A stretch of 64,000 bases of DNA from Niabella pedocola (GCF_021044425.1 NZ_JAJNEC010000003.1:186001-250000), one strand, 5' to 3'. Shown: positions 1 through 9,272, numbered from the stretch's first letter. The notes: generated by a model from the letters alone, not told the origin. Numbers and translations: made by a program.

Positions 1-1051
1 TACGCGGATCTTCTTTGGAGGAGAGCAGGGGCGTGCCGGTTTCCGCGTGGATATACATGGACCGGAATTTATATAATATGAAGGGCTTTCCTTTATATCC
101 GATCCGCTCCTGCTTAAAGATGATGGGGCCGGGGCTGCTGAATTTTACGCGCAGCGCCACAAAAAGATAGAGCGGCGCTAAAAAAATCAATCCCCAAAAA
201 GCGCAGGCCACATCCAGTACACGTTTCACATTCGACTGCCAGTTGCTGAGCAGGGTATTGGGTATATTTACAAGACCACCGCCCAGTAAACTGCCGATTT
301 TTACAGAACCGGAAAGAATATCGATTGTTTTAGGCACCAGGTTAATTTCCACGTCCTTTTCGCTTAACCGGGTCACAAGGTCTTCAACCGGCAACGCTGC
401 GGAGGAGCCGTTGCTGTTAATGATCACCATTTTTACGTTATGCTGGGCAATAACGTTTTCCAGCTCCGGTAATGCACCCAGCCGCGGAATGAAAGCAGCG
501 GCCGCCTGCGAAGCCGGAACCGGCTCTACATAACCCACATAATGAAAGGCGGCCTCCGACAACCCTTTTCCGGTATTTGTTACAATCGTGTTCACCGAAG
601 GAGCGTCGCTGAGCAGCAGGGTATTAAAAACAACAGATCTGTTTTTGATCTGCCGCTTTACCACTGCCAGGATTATGCCCCGGAAAACACAGGTAATGAT
701 GCAGTGTAAAAAGATCAACCGGAACAGCAGGTGCAGGATACCAATGTACAAATGGTATTTTAATTCCGGGAAAATAAAAATCAGGAAGGTGCTCCCGATA
801 ATGGAGCAAACCAGCGTAACCAGGAATTCTTCCGCCCTTGATTTTTTATACAGGTTGCCGTAACTGCCTGCCAGTGTAAATAATAACAGCCACAATACGG
901 GAACAATAAAAAGCGTCACCAGCCAGTCGGCTGGCTCCAGGTTCCCGATACCTCTGCGCAACAGGCTGATGAAGATCAGCCAGGATAACGCAGCCCCCAG
1001 GTAGTCGGCTACCAGGTACCAGGAAGCGGAAATGCTTTTAGGATTTTCCAC
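1..1051 (-). CDS. Exopolysaccharide sugar transferase (polyprenyl glycosylphosphotransferase), 3' end missing
   Basis: Inner-membrane enzyme that would transfer a sugar phosphate from a nucleotide sugar to undecaprenyl phosphate, the first step of exopolysaccharide or O-unit assembly. About 350 residues are visible. The first ~140 hold several hydrophobic segments, a Rossmann-like CoA-binding-type region follows, and the bacterial sugar transferase signature (ERIGYKGKPF then YKFRSM) lies near residues 315-332. The catalytic C-terminus lies beyond position 1. No in-frame ATG is near the start. A GTG (1051-1049) gives a full-length N-terminus and overlaps the TAG stop of the upstream oxidoreductase by one base, so translational coupling is likely. 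Family assignment is firm; the sugar transferred cannot be told. Confidence 0.85.
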   Translation of the reverse strand, partial: MENPKSISASWYLVADYLGAALSWLIFISLLRRGIGNLEPADWLVTLFIVPVLWLLLFTLAGSYGNLYKKSRAEEFLVTLVCSIIGSTFLIFIFPELKYHLYIGILHLLFRLIFLHCIITCVFRGIILAVVKRQIKNRSVVFNTLLLSDAPSVNTIVTNTGKGLSEAAFHYVGYVEPVPASQAAAAFIPRLGALPELENVIAQHNVKMVIINSNGSSAALPVEDLVTRLSEKDVEINLVPKTIDILSGSVKIGSLLGGGLVNIPNTLLSNWQSNVKRVLDVACAFWGLIFLAPLYLFVALRVKFSSPGPIIFKQERIGYKGKPFILYKFRSMYIHAETGTPLLSSKEDPR

Positions 1052-2025
1052 TAATGTTTAATTGTGTTGTTGCCTATTTTCTCCAGGATCTGGTGTGCCA
1101 CATCCATCGCTTTTAAACCATCGATCTCCGAAACAACGGTTTGGGTATTGTTTAAAATGGCATCCCGGAATTCTTCCAGTTCTTTTTTTATCGCGTTTAC
1201 TTCGGGCACTGCGGGGTTGGCCATCGCAATGGTTTTTTTACCGCCGGGTGTATCGATGTCAAATGCAAATACATTGGCGTCCGAAGCTTCCTTCAGTTTG
1301 ATGATCTCCGTTTTCTTATTGAGAAAGTCGATGCCGATATAGGCATCTTTCTGAAACAGGCGCATCTTCCGCATTTTCTTCATGGAGATGCGGCTGGAGG
1401 TAAGGTTGGCCACGCAACCATTATCGAATTCGATCCGTACATTGGCAATATCCGGCGTTTCTGTAAGTACGGCCACACCACTGGCGGAGATCCGTTTTAC
1501 ATCGCTTTTGACAATGCTCAGGATAATGTCAATATCATGGATCATCAGGTCGAGGATCACGCTTACCTCTGTTCCCCTGGGGTTGAACTGGGCCAGCCGG
1601 TGCACTTCGATGAACATAGGTTTCAACGGTACATGCTTCAACGCCAGGAAGGCGGGGTTAAAACGTTCCACATGTCCTACCTGCAGCTTTATATTGGATT
1701 CTTTCGCCAGTTTTACCAGTTCGCGCGCTTCATCCATGGTATCGGCAAACGGCTTTTCCACAAATACATGACGCCCCAGCTTAATGGCTTTTTCGCACCA
1801 CTGGTAATGAAAAGTGGTAGGCGTTACAATATCGATCGCATCGCAAATCTCTAAAAAAGCATCCACATCAAAAAAACGTTTGATGTGATATTTTTCAATT
1901 ACCTCCCTGGCGGTGTCTTCGTTCGGATCGTAGAAACCGATTACTTCCACGCCTTCAATTTCCAGCCAGTTGTTCAGATGAAATTTTCCCAGATGGCCTA
2001 CACCAACAATCCCTATTTTTAACAT
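1051..2025 (-). CDS. Gfo/Idh/MocA-family NAD(P)-dependent oxidoreductase
   Basis: Predicted dehydrogenase of the glucose-fructose oxidoreductase family, acting on a sugar or nucleotide sugar. The Rossmann motif GVGHLG is at residues 8-13 and the family EKP motif at 90-92; 324 residues is the usual size. I start at the ATG at 2025 because it sits just before the beta strand KIGIVG; an in-frame ATG 37 codons upstream adds a stretch with no homology-like character. It is co-directional with, and overlaps by one base, a sugar transferase gene, so it probably makes a modified sugar for the same polysaccharide (inference). The exact substrate is unknown. Confidence 0.88.
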   Translation of the reverse strand: MLKIGIVGVGHLGKFHLNNWLEIEGVEVIGFYDPNEDTAREVIEKYHIKRFFDVDAFLEICDAIDIVTPTTFHYQWCEKAIKLGRHVFVEKPFADTMDEARELVKLAKESNIKLQVGHVERFNPAFLALKHVPLKPMFIEVHRLAQFNPRGTEVSVILDLMIHDIDIILSIVKSDVKRISASGVAVLTETPDIANVRIEFDNGCVANLTSSRISMKKMRKMRLFQKDAYIGIDFLNKKTEIIKLKEASDANVFAFDIDTPGGKKTIAMANPAVPEVNAIKKELEEFRDAILNNTQTVVSEIDGLKAMDVAHQILEKIGNNTIKH

Positions 2026-2136
2026 TATGTGAATTTGTGCGTTCAAAGATAATTGAATACTATGTATGTATAATAACGCAGGCGCCGCTGTTGCAATAAT
2101 TTTAAAAGACCATGTACACGGTTGGGGCGATATCAA

Positions 2137-2169
2137 ATAAAAAAGCGGTACTAAATTTTAGTACCGCTT
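2137..2169 (-). terminator. Rho-independent terminator of tRNA-Gln
   Basis: The arms AAGCGGTACTAAA and TTTAGTACCGCTT form a near-perfect 13-bp hairpin (2143-2169), followed on the minus strand by a run of T. It lies 2 bases beyond the 3' end of tRNA-Gln. Confidence 0.85.
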
Positions 2170-2170
2170 G

Positions 2171-2241
2171 TTGATCCATAAGGATTCGAACCTTAACTGA
2201 CTGAACCAAAATCAGTAGTGCTACCGTTACACCATGGATCA
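2171..2241 (-). tRNA. tRNA-Gln (anticodon TTG)
   Basis: The minus strand folds as a cloverleaf: acceptor arms TGATCCA and TGGATCA, anticodon stem ACTGA/TCAGT enclosing loop TTTTGGT (anticodon TTG), and T arm with GGTTCGAATCC. The discriminator base is A and CCA is not encoded. Confidence 0.95.
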
Positions 2242-2280
2242 ATCCGACCTTTATGCTGACACCTGTCAGATTTGGGATTG

Positions 2281-2310
2281 CAAATATAGGAAATCAAACA
2301 ATTATAACAA
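2281..2310 (-). promoter_or_regulatory. Bacteroidota-type promoter for tRNA-Gln
   Basis: On the minus strand, TTG (2310-2308), a 19-base spacer and TATATTTG (2288-2281) match the Bacteroidota housekeeping promoter TTTG-N19-TAnnTTTG. Transcription would start about 30-35 bases before the tRNA. Confidence 0.65.
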
Positions 2311-2367
2311 CATGTTTTGTAAGATTTTTTTTGATTTTTTTATTTATGCTACGATTTTAAATGCAGG

Positions 2368-2399
2368 TTGGTTTATTGAAATGTAATCAGTTAAATTTG
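2368..2399 (+). promoter_or_regulatory. Candidate promoter of mdh
   Basis: TTG (2368-2370), 21-base spacer and TAAATTTG (2392-2399), about 31 bases before the mdh ATG. The -7 element is a perfect match and the spacer is slightly long. Confidence 0.5.
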
Positions 2400-2430
2400 T
2401 TTCTATTCAATTCATCTTTAAAACGATTAT

Positions 2431-3360
2431 ATGAAAGTTACTGTAGTAGGTGCCGGAGCTGTAGGTGCTACCTGTGCCGACAACATTGCCAGAAAAGAAT
2501 TAGCATCGGAACTGGTGCTGCTTGACATTAAAGAAGGGGTGGCCGAGGGGAAAGCCATCGATATGATGCAAACAGCTGCATTGCTGGGATTTGATACCAA
2601 GATCAAGGGGGTTACCAATGACTATGTAGCTACCGAACAATCGGATGTAGTGGTGATCACATCCGGACTTCCCCGTAAGCCGGGCATGACACGCGAGGAA
2701 CTGATTGGTGTAAACGCCGGAATTGTAAAAAGTGTTACCGAAAATATTTTAAAATACTCTCCGGATACCATTATCATCGTAGTTTCCAATCCGATGGATA
2801 CGATGAATTACCTGACGCTTCAAACATCGGGTTTGCCCAAACACCGGGTGCTGGGAATGGGTGGCGCACTGGATTCCGCGCGTTTCCGGTACTACCTGAG
2901 TCAGGAACTGGGATGTTCCCCCGGTGACCTGAATGCTGTAGTGATCGGCGGACATGGCGATACCACGATGATCCCGCTGATCCGTCATGCCACCTGGGGC
3001 AGCACGCCGGTTACAAACTTTTTAACAAAAGAGCAGCAGGATAAAATAGTAGCAGCTACCATGGTAGGGGGCGCTACACTTACCAAGCTCATCGGTACTT
3101 CTGCCTGGTACGCACCCGGTGCGGGCACCGCTGCCATGGTGGAAAGTATTTTGCGGGATGAGAAAAAGCTGATCTCCTGCGGGGTAGCCCTGGAAGGCGA
3201 GTATGGTCAAAACGATATTTCGTTGGTAGTGCCGGTGATCCTTGGCCGTAATGGATGGGAGCGGATCCTTGATTTTAAATTATCGGATGAAGAACAGGCG
3301 GCCTTTAATAAAAGCGCCGATGCCGTACGCAACATGAATGATGTGTTGAAAACGCTTTAA
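2431..3360 (+). CDS. mdh: Malate dehydrogenase (LDH-like type)
   Basis: Cytoplasmic TCA-cycle enzyme that oxidises malate to oxaloacetate with NAD. The NAD-binding motif GAGAVG is at residues 7-12. Substrate-binding arginines R82, R88 and R151 and the catalytic pair D148/H175 (in GGHGDTTMIPL) are all present; arginine at 82 marks malate rather than lactate specificity. 309 residues is normal for the LDH-like MDH group. It stands alone, with its own promoter upstream and a strong hairpin terminator just after the stop. Confidence 0.97.
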   Translation: MKVTVVGAGAVGATCADNIARKELASELVLLDIKEGVAEGKAIDMMQTAALLGFDTKIKGVTNDYVATEQSDVVVITSGLPRKPGMTREELIGVNAGIVKSVTENILKYSPDTIIIVVSNPMDTMNYLTLQTSGLPKHRVLGMGGALDSARFRYYLSQELGCSPGDLNAVVIGGHGDTTMIPLIRHATWGSTPVTNFLTKEQQDKIVAATMVGGATLTKLIGTSAWYAPGAGTAAMVESILRDEKKLISCGVALEGEYGQNDISLVVPVILGRNGWERILDFKLSDEEQAAFNKSADAVRNMNDVLKTL

Positions 3361-3379
3361 TGGCATTTTATAACATGTT

Positions 3380-3408
3380 GATCCCGGCCTTTTCAGCCGG
3401 GATCTTTT
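3380..3408 (+). terminator. Terminator of mdh
   Basis: The GATCCCGGC / GCCGGGATC stem (9 bp) is followed by TTTT, 20 bases after the mdh stop codon. Confidence 0.8.
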
Positions 3409-3542
3409 GTTGGTGAATATAGGGTATACTCCTGCTTTGGTAATGTCCCCGGTTAAATGCTTTCAGCGGATGGCTGCGGTTGTGGCGCAATTCCGGACTT
3501 TTTATGGTTTGAATGGTTAATTTTGCATCAACTAAAGCGAAT

Positions 3543-4643
3543 ATGATGCACTTACGTATACGGTTTTTTACCCTTTTGTTGCTGGTTGCCCAGCTGACGT
3601 TTGCCCAGCAGTTTGAACCGGTATTTAATGTAAAAGAATATGCCGACTTTTTATCCATGGCGCACTATGAAAGCAGCATTCCTGATGAAGCGCAGCGCGG
3701 AAAACAGCAGGATCCTTACCACCTGGTTTATAAATCACCGGAAGTAGGTATGAAAAACCTTTGGTGGTTGTATACCAACGCACAAAACCAGGCCGTGATT
3801 GTGATCCGCGGAACGGTGGGCGATATGGTTAGCTGGATGGAGAACTATTATTGTCCGATGGTTCCGGCAACGGGTTCTTTACAACTGAATGCAACCACAA
3901 AATTTGATTATAAACTGGCGGAAAGCAACGAAGCATATGTGCATGCCGGCTGGACCATCGGTATGGCCTACCTGGTAACCGATATGATGCCGAGGATCAA
4001 AGAACTGTATCAAAAAGGTGTACGCGACTTTTTTATTTTCGGACATAGCCAGGGAGGGGCGCTAAGCTACCTGGTGAGTTCCTATTTTTATTACCAGCGG
4101 CAGGCCGGGGCACTACCTGGCGACATCCGGTTTAAAACCTATACCAGTGCCGCACCTAAGCCCGGCAATATGCAGTATGCGTATGATTTTGATTTTATTC
4201 ATAAAGGTGGCTGGGCGTATGCTGTAGTGAATGCAGCCGACTGGGTGCCGGAAACTCCTTACAGCATTCAGCGGGTTTCGGATATGAATACGGTAAATCC
4301 AATCGTTGATATTCCGGGAACATTAAAGAAACAAAAGTTCCTCCTGCGCCTGGCCGGAAATATGTATTATGGAAAACTGGACCGGAAAACCAGGAAAGCA
4401 CAAAGAATATATACCAAAATCCTTGGACATAAACTATATAAGCTGGCAATCAAAAAGGCATTGCCCGACCTGAAAGAACCGGAATATGGACCTTCGATGA
4501 ATTATATGCGTGCAGGCGTTCCGGTGATCCTGATGCCGGACGCTGCGTACTATCAAAAATACGGGAAGGATGCGGCCGACAAGTTTGCGCATCATCATTT
4601 TGCACCGTATCTCTACCTGTTGCAAAAACAATACGGGAAGTAG
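3543..4643 (+). CDS. Secreted class 3 lipase family protein
   Basis: Alpha/beta hydrolase of the fungal-lipase (lipase class 3) type, probably an exported esterase or lipase. The N-terminus MMHLRIRFFTLLLL followed by QLTFAQQ is a typical signal peptide. The nucleophile elbow GHSQGG places the catalytic serine near residue 169. I chose the ATG at 3543 because a longer version starting at 3513 would begin before a TAATTTTG promoter-like element (3518-3525) and would put ten polar residues before the signal peptide. The gene is monocistronic, convergent with the methyltransferase gene after it. The substrate is unknown. Confidence 0.85.
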   Translation: MMHLRIRFFTLLLLVAQLTFAQQFEPVFNVKEYADFLSMAHYESSIPDEAQRGKQQDPYHLVYKSPEVGMKNLWWLYTNAQNQAVIVIRGTVGDMVSWMENYYCPMVPATGSLQLNATTKFDYKLAESNEAYVHAGWTIGMAYLVTDMMPRIKELYQKGVRDFFIFGHSQGGALSYLVSSYFYYQRQAGALPGDIRFKTYTSAAPKPGNMQYAYDFDFIHKGGWAYAVVNAADWVPETPYSIQRVSDMNTVNPIVDIPGTLKKQKFLLRLAGNMYYGKLDRKTRKAQRIYTKILGHKLYKLAIKKALPDLKEPEYGPSMNYMRAGVPVILMPDAAYYQKYGKDAADKFAHHHFAPYLYLLQKQYGK

Positions 4644-4657
4644 GACGGGCGCTTATC

Positions 4658-5605
4658 TTACTGTTTTTCTATTTTATAACACCAGCGGTATAGCTTGCCT
4701 TCAAAGTCGAAGGGGGTAGTGGCCCGGGTAATATCCTTTATTTTGTCTGTTTGCAGTTTATCCGCTTCCAGTACAAATGTTCGGGCATTCGTGCTGAAAT
4801 AGAGTATGCCGCCCGGTGTCAGTATACGCAGGCAGTCATTAATCAGGGATACATGGTCGCGCTGGATATCCAGGATATCATTCATCCGCTTGCTGTTGCT
4901 GAAGGTTGGCGGATCCATTACAATCAGGTCGTATGTCCCGGACGGAATCTCTTTAATGTAGCGGAGCACATCGGCCTGTAAAAACGTATAACCAGGTTGA
5001 TCCAGGCCATTCAGTTGCATGTTCCTTTCGGCCCATTGGGTGTATGTATTGGAAAGATCAACGGTAGTGATGGCCGCTGCTTTGCCTGCTGCTGCATATA
5101 CGGAAAAGGAACCGGTATAGGCAAAAAGGTTCAATACCCGCCGGCCACTGCTTTCCGCCATCACCATTTTCCGGGTTAACCGGTGATCGAGGAAGAGGCC
5201 TGTATCCAGGTAGTCTTCCAGGTTTATAATGAATTTTAATCCCTGCTCCTGTACAACAAGCTCATTCTTTTTGGAGTCCGTCTTTTGATACTGCCCCAGT
5301 CGGCCTGCTTTCCGTTGCCGCAGTTTGGTATGGATTTGTGTTGTTGTAATACCGGTGATTGCTGAAATGATCTCCGTTGTTTGCTGCATCCATTTATAAT
5401 GTGCATCTTCATCCAATTGATGCCGGCGTTTGTATTCCGCTACATACACATGCCCTTCGTACAGCTCAATAGAAACCGGAAATTCGGGAAGGTCATGATC
5501 GTACAGCCGGTAGCAGGTAACCCCTTGTTTCTGCGCCTGTTTTGAAAGATGCCGGTAAACCTTGGTAAGCCGGTTGCGGAACATGATAAACTTTTCTTCG
5601 TTCAA
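4658..5605 (-). CDS. RlmK-like 23S rRNA methyltransferase (class I SAM-dependent)
   Basis: Predicted rRNA methyltransferase resembling the C-terminal half (RlmK) of E. coli RlmKL, which makes m7G2069 in 23S rRNA. The N-terminal CYRLYDHDLPEFPVSIELY-like segment matches that family. The SAM-binding motif NLFAYTGSFS (about residues 160-169) and the catalytic DPPTFSNS follow. 315 residues is about the length of the stand-alone RlmK module. There is no THUMP/RlmL half, which is common in Bacteroidota. It diverges from the exonuclease/GIY-YIG gene with only 35 bases between the start codons. The exact modified base is inferred. Confidence 0.8.
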   Translation of the reverse strand: MNEEKFIMFRNRLTKVYRHLSKQAQKQGVTCYRLYDHDLPEFPVSIELYEGHVYVAEYKRRHQLDEDAHYKWMQQTTEIISAITGITTTQIHTKLRQRKAGRLGQYQKTDSKKNELVVQEQGLKFIINLEDYLDTGLFLDHRLTRKMVMAESSGRRVLNLFAYTGSFSVYAAAGKAAAITTVDLSNTYTQWAERNMQLNGLDQPGYTFLQADVLRYIKEIPSGTYDLIVMDPPTFSNSKRMNDILDIQRDHVSLINDCLRILTPGGILYFSTNARTFVLEADKLQTDKIKDITRATTPFDFEGKLYRWCYKIEKQ

Positions 5606-5640
5606 GTTTGTTTTTTTTGCGAAATTAGCCTTTTACAGGA

Positions 5641-7020
5641 ATGCAATACGCAATTGTTGATATTGAAACCACCGGCTCTTATGCAGCCGCAAGCGGTATT
5701 ACGGAGATCAGCGTTCAGGTGCTGGATGCCGGCGGAGTGGTGCTGGAACGTTTTGAAACCCTGGTGAACCCGGTGCACCAGATCCCGGGCTATATACAGG
5801 CACTTACGGGCATTAGCAACGAAATGGTGGCGGAAGCCCCTTTATTTGAAGCGATCGCAGAAAAAGTATATGCATTGCTGCATGATAAGGTTTTTGTGGC
5901 GCATAGCGTCAATTTTGATTATTCATTTGTAAAAAGCCAGCTGCAGGCCTGCGGGTACGACCTAAATGCAAATAAGCTATGCACGGTGCGCCTGAGCCGC
6001 AAATTATTACCGGGCTATGCATCTTACAGCCTGGGCCGGCTTTGTGAGGCGGTTGGGATCGGGCATTACAATAAACACCGGGCAGGAGGGGATACGGATG
6101 CAACCGTGGCCCTGTTTCAGCTGTTGTTAGAAAAGGATGCTGAAGGATATATTACAAAGAGCCTGAAAAAAACATCCAGGGAACAGGCCCTGCCTCCTAA
6201 TGTACCCAAGTCCGATTTTGACCAGCTGCCCTATACACCGGGTGTGTATTATTTTCATGATGATAAAGGGAAAGTGGTTTATGTGGGTAAAGCCAAGAAC
6301 ATTCGCTATCGCGTAAGCAGTCATTTCAGTAATAATTCTACCGGAAGACAACGGCAGCACTTTATGCGGTACGTGTATCATATCAGTTATGAGGAATGTG
6401 GAACAGAACTGATGGCCGCCGTGAAAGAATCTACAGAGATCAAACGGCTCTGGCCCCGTTTTAATGCCTCGCAGAAAAAGCGGGAGGACCTGTATGGTAT
6501 CATTTCTTACGAAGATCAGAACGGATATTTACGGTTGGGGGTAGACAAAATGGTTCGGGGTAAGCAGCTATTGAACTCGTTTCACCATCTCGAAGGTGCC
6601 AAAGCCTCCCTGCGGCAGCTGGTACAGGATCATCAGTTATGCCCCCGTTTATGTTTTATCGATGAGCAGCTGTTCGACGAAACAATGCACCGGTTGCTTT
6701 GCGGAGGTGCCTGCGAAAAAAGGGAGACACCGGAGCGCTACAACCAGCGGGTTTTGGAGGCCATGCGGTACCTGGAAAACCTTCCGTCCTTTGCTATTGT
6801 AGACCGGGGCATCCATCATGATGAGCGGTCCTGTATCCTGGTTTGGAGGGGGAGCTTTTATGGTATGGGATTTATTTCGGGCGAAGTACAGATCGAACGG
6901 CCCGAACAGCTGCGGGAATATGTAACGCCCTACAAAGAAAACAGCACCATTACCAATATGCTGTTTGCATACGCCAAAAGATATCCCTCCAAAATCATCC
7001 AGTTTGATCAGGCCAGCTAA
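5641..7020 (+). CDS. DEDD exonuclease fused to a UvrC-like GIY-YIG nuclease
   Basis: Two nuclease domains in one chain. Residues 1-165 form a DnaQ/epsilon-type 3'-5' exonuclease with the DIET motif (D7, E9) and later conserved histidine/aspartate positions. Residues about 195-280 form a GIY-YIG domain like the N-terminus of UvrC and Cho (GVY at 201-203, YVG at 214-216). About 180 residues of UvrC/Cho-like sequence follow with no recognised helix-hairpin-helix. Fusions of this type are known in Actinobacteria and Bacteroidota and are thought to act in DNA repair. It could make a Cho-like 3' incision and then trim the end (inference). It shares a short divergent promoter region with the methyltransferase gene. 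Confidence 0.85.
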   Translation: MQYAIVDIETTGSYAAASGITEISVQVLDAGGVVLERFETLVNPVHQIPGYIQALTGISNEMVAEAPLFEAIAEKVYALLHDKVFVAHSVNFDYSFVKSQLQACGYDLNANKLCTVRLSRKLLPGYASYSLGRLCEAVGIGHYNKHRAGGDTDATVALFQLLLEKDAEGYITKSLKKTSREQALPPNVPKSDFDQLPYTPGVYYFHDDKGKVVYVGKAKNIRYRVSSHFSNNSTGRQRQHFMRYVYHISYEECGTELMAAVKESTEIKRLWPRFNASQKKREDLYGIISYEDQNGYLRLGVDKMVRGKQLLNSFHHLEGAKASLRQLVQDHQLCPRLCFIDEQLFDETMHRLLCGGACEKRETPERYNQRVLEAMRYLENLPSFAIVDRGIHHDERSCILVWRGSFYGMGFISGEVQIERPEQLREYVTPYKENSTITNMLFAYAKRYPSKIIQFDQAS

Positions 7021-7139
7021 CCGGATGTTACTATTTTTGTACCCTTGCGTTGAATGGTACAGAAAATGGCGGGTATCCTGTTTCTGATCCCTGCAGTATT
7101 TTAACTGCCATTCGCATTTAAATATTAAATACATTAACG

Positions 7140-7814
7140 ATGATGAAAAAAACGGCATTGCTATTGCCTTTTGTATTGATGATGTTCGCTTTTCAGCCGG
7201 TTAAGAAAAAGAAAGTGATCTTCTTTGGAGATTCTATTACCCAGCAGGGCGCCGGTCCCGGAGGGTATATTACGCGGATCGATAGTATGAGCAAGGTGGA
7301 GAAATTGGCCGACCAGTTTGAATTTGTGGGAAAAGGAATCGGGGGAAACAAGGTGTATGATCTGTTTCTGCGGTTTCAGCCCGATGTGCTGGATCAGCAA
7401 CCGGATATTGTTTTTGTTTATGTTGGCATCAATGATGTGTGGCATAAAACATCCGCCGGTACCGGCACCGACTTCGATAAGTTCGGTAAATTCTATGACG
7501 CCATTATTTCCACGCTGAAAAAACGGGGGATCCAGCCGGTAGTATGTACTCCTTCGGTTATTGGTGAGCGGAATGATTTCACCAACCAGCAGGATGGAGA
7601 TCTGAACCTTTATGCTAAATGGATCCGCGAGTATGCTGCTCAAAATGCAGTACCGCTGGTAGACTTACGCAAACTGTTCCTGGATTATCTGAAAACAAAT
7701 AACCCGGAAAATAAAGAAAAGGACATCCTTACGCGGGACCGGGTGCATCTGAATGACAAAGGAAACCAGCTGGTGGCCGATGCTATGTGGAAGGTGATCA
7801 AGTCCCTGAAGTAA
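7140..7814 (+). CDS. Secreted SGNH/GDSL-family hydrolase
   Basis: Exported esterase-type hydrolase, 224 residues. The N-terminus MMKKTALLLPFVLMMFAF is a signal peptide or membrane anchor. Block I (FFGDSITQQG) carries the nucleophilic serine, the GINDVW motif gives block III, and DRVHLNDKG near the C-terminus gives the Asp-His pair. Members of this family deacetylate carbohydrates or hydrolyse lipids, but the substrate cannot be read from the sequence. Two adjacent ATGs (7140 and 7143) can serve as the start. It is convergent with tyrS, sharing a bidirectional terminator. Confidence 0.88.
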   Translation: MMKKTALLLPFVLMMFAFQPVKKKKVIFFGDSITQQGAGPGGYITRIDSMSKVEKLADQFEFVGKGIGGNKVYDLFLRFQPDVLDQQPDIVFVYVGINDVWHKTSAGTGTDFDKFGKFYDAIISTLKKRGIQPVVCTPSVIGERNDFTNQQDGDLNLYAKWIREYAAQNAVPLVDLRKLFLDYLKTNNPENKEKDILTRDRVHLNDKGNQLVADAMWKVIKSLK

Positions 7815-7930
7815 ACTCCGGGCAATATAAAATAAGCAATCTGGAATTTTAAATGTAACCGTTTAATGATCCCATTGCTGTCTGATGGCTTTACTGCAGA
7901 TAGGCCCCCGGGATTATTCTGCGTAACCTT

Positions 7931-7979
7931 ATTTTAAATGCAACATGCCGCAATGAATGCGGCATGTTGCATTTAAAAT
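7931..7979. terminator. Bidirectional terminator, 22-bp perfect inverted repeat
   Basis: Arms 7931-7952 and 7958-7979 are perfectly complementary around a 5-base loop. The AT-rich ends give a T tract in both directions. It lies between two convergent genes (SGNH hydrolase and tyrS). Confidence 0.8.
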
Positions 7980-7991
7980 TGTATGCTATAG

Positions 7992-9272
7992 TTAGATTTC
8001 TACCTCCGCCAGGTAGTAATTCTTTTTCCCTTTTTGCAGCAGGATATAGCGGTCATGCAAAAGATGGGCATTGGTCACTATCAGCTGTGCATCGGTTACT
8101 TTTTCACGGTTGAGGCTGATCCCTCCGCCCTGGATCAGTTTCCGTGCTTCGCCTTTGCTGGGTGCTACCTTTGTTTCGGCCAGCAGGGATACCACATCGA
8201 TTCCTTGCTCCAGGTTGGTTTTCGAAATGGCTGCTTTTACCACCCCTTCAAGTCCTTCCAGGTCTTCAATGCTCATTTCAGAAGCCGGCCGGCTTTGATT
8301 GGCAAATAGTTTTTCTGTAGTAATAATGGCTTTTTCATACTCTTCTGTGCCATGCACAAAGCTGGTGATCTCCTTGGCCAGGGTCTTTTGAAGCAGGCGT
8401 GCGGCCGGGTTTTGCTGATGTTCCCCGATCAGATGCTCAATGGCCGGTTCGTCAATGAAGGTGAAGATTTTGATCCAGGTAGCGGCATCTTCATCACTGG
8501 TATTCAGCCAGAACTGGTAAAACTGGTACGGCGAGGTTTTTTCGGGATCCAGCCATATATTTCCTTTCTCTGTTTTTCCAAACTTGGTACCATCTGCTTT
8601 CCGGATCAGCGGGCAGGTGAAGGCAAAAGCTTCTTTTCCGGCTTTGCGGCGGATGAATTCGGTGCCGGTAGTAATATTGCCCCATTGATCGCTGCCGCCC
8701 ATCTGCAGCTTTACATCTGCGGTAGTGTACAAATGAAAAAAATCATATCCCTGCATCAGCTGGTAGGCAAATTCCGTATAGCTGATGCCCACTTCGCCCT
8801 CAAAGCGCTTTTTTACGCTGTCTTTGGCCATCATGTAGTTTACCGTGATGTGTTTTCCGGCATCTCTTAAAAACTCAAGGAAGCTGATATTCTTGAACCA
8901 ATCGTAGTTATTTACCATAATGGCTGCATTCGGGTGGCTGGGAGAAAAGTCGAGGTACTTTTCCAGCTGGCTCTTTATGCCGGCAATATTTGCGGCCAAA
9001 GTTTCTTCGTTCAGCAGGTTCCGTTCTTCGCTTTTGCCGCTGGGATCGCCGATCATACCCGTAGCGCCTCCCACAAGAGCTACCGGGCGATGTCCGGCCC
9101 GCTGAAGGTGTACCAGCAACAAAATGGGCACCAGGCTTCCAATATGCAAACTGGTGGCCGTGGGATCGAACCCGATATACCCCGTTGTCATCTCCTTGCC
9201 CAGTTGTTCTTCTGTACCCGGTATGATATCCTGGATCATACCCCTCCATCGCAATTCCTTTATGATATTCAT
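7992..9272 (-). CDS. tyrS: Tyrosine--tRNA ligase
   Basis: Class I aminoacyl-tRNA synthetase charging tRNA-Tyr. The HIGH-type motif is SLHIGSL (H43), and the KMSKS-type loop is TKFGKT. The DQWGN segment of the tyrosine-binding core is present. A C-terminal S4 RNA-binding domain begins around residue 355 (SKGEARKLIQGGG). 426 residues is the expected length. Upstream on the minus strand a TACCTTTG -7-like box (9306-9299) lies 27 bases before the ATG, but its -33 partner is poor. Confidence 0.97.
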   Translation of the reverse strand: MNIIKELRWRGMIQDIIPGTEEQLGKEMTTGYIGFDPTATSLHIGSLVPILLLVHLQRAGHRPVALVGGATGMIGDPSGKSEERNLLNEETLAANIAGIKSQLEKYLDFSPSHPNAAIMVNNYDWFKNISFLEFLRDAGKHITVNYMMAKDSVKKRFEGEVGISYTEFAYQLMQGYDFFHLYTTADVKLQMGGSDQWGNITTGTEFIRRKAGKEAFAFTCPLIRKADGTKFGKTEKGNIWLDPEKTSPYQFYQFWLNTSDEDAATWIKIFTFIDEPAIEHLIGEHQQNPAARLLQKTLAKEITSFVHGTEEYEKAIITTEKLFANQSRPASEMSIEDLEGLEGVVKAAISKTNLEQGIDVVSLLAETKVAPSKGEARKLIQGGGISLNREKVTDAQLIVTNAHLLHDRYILLQKGKKNYYLAEVEI

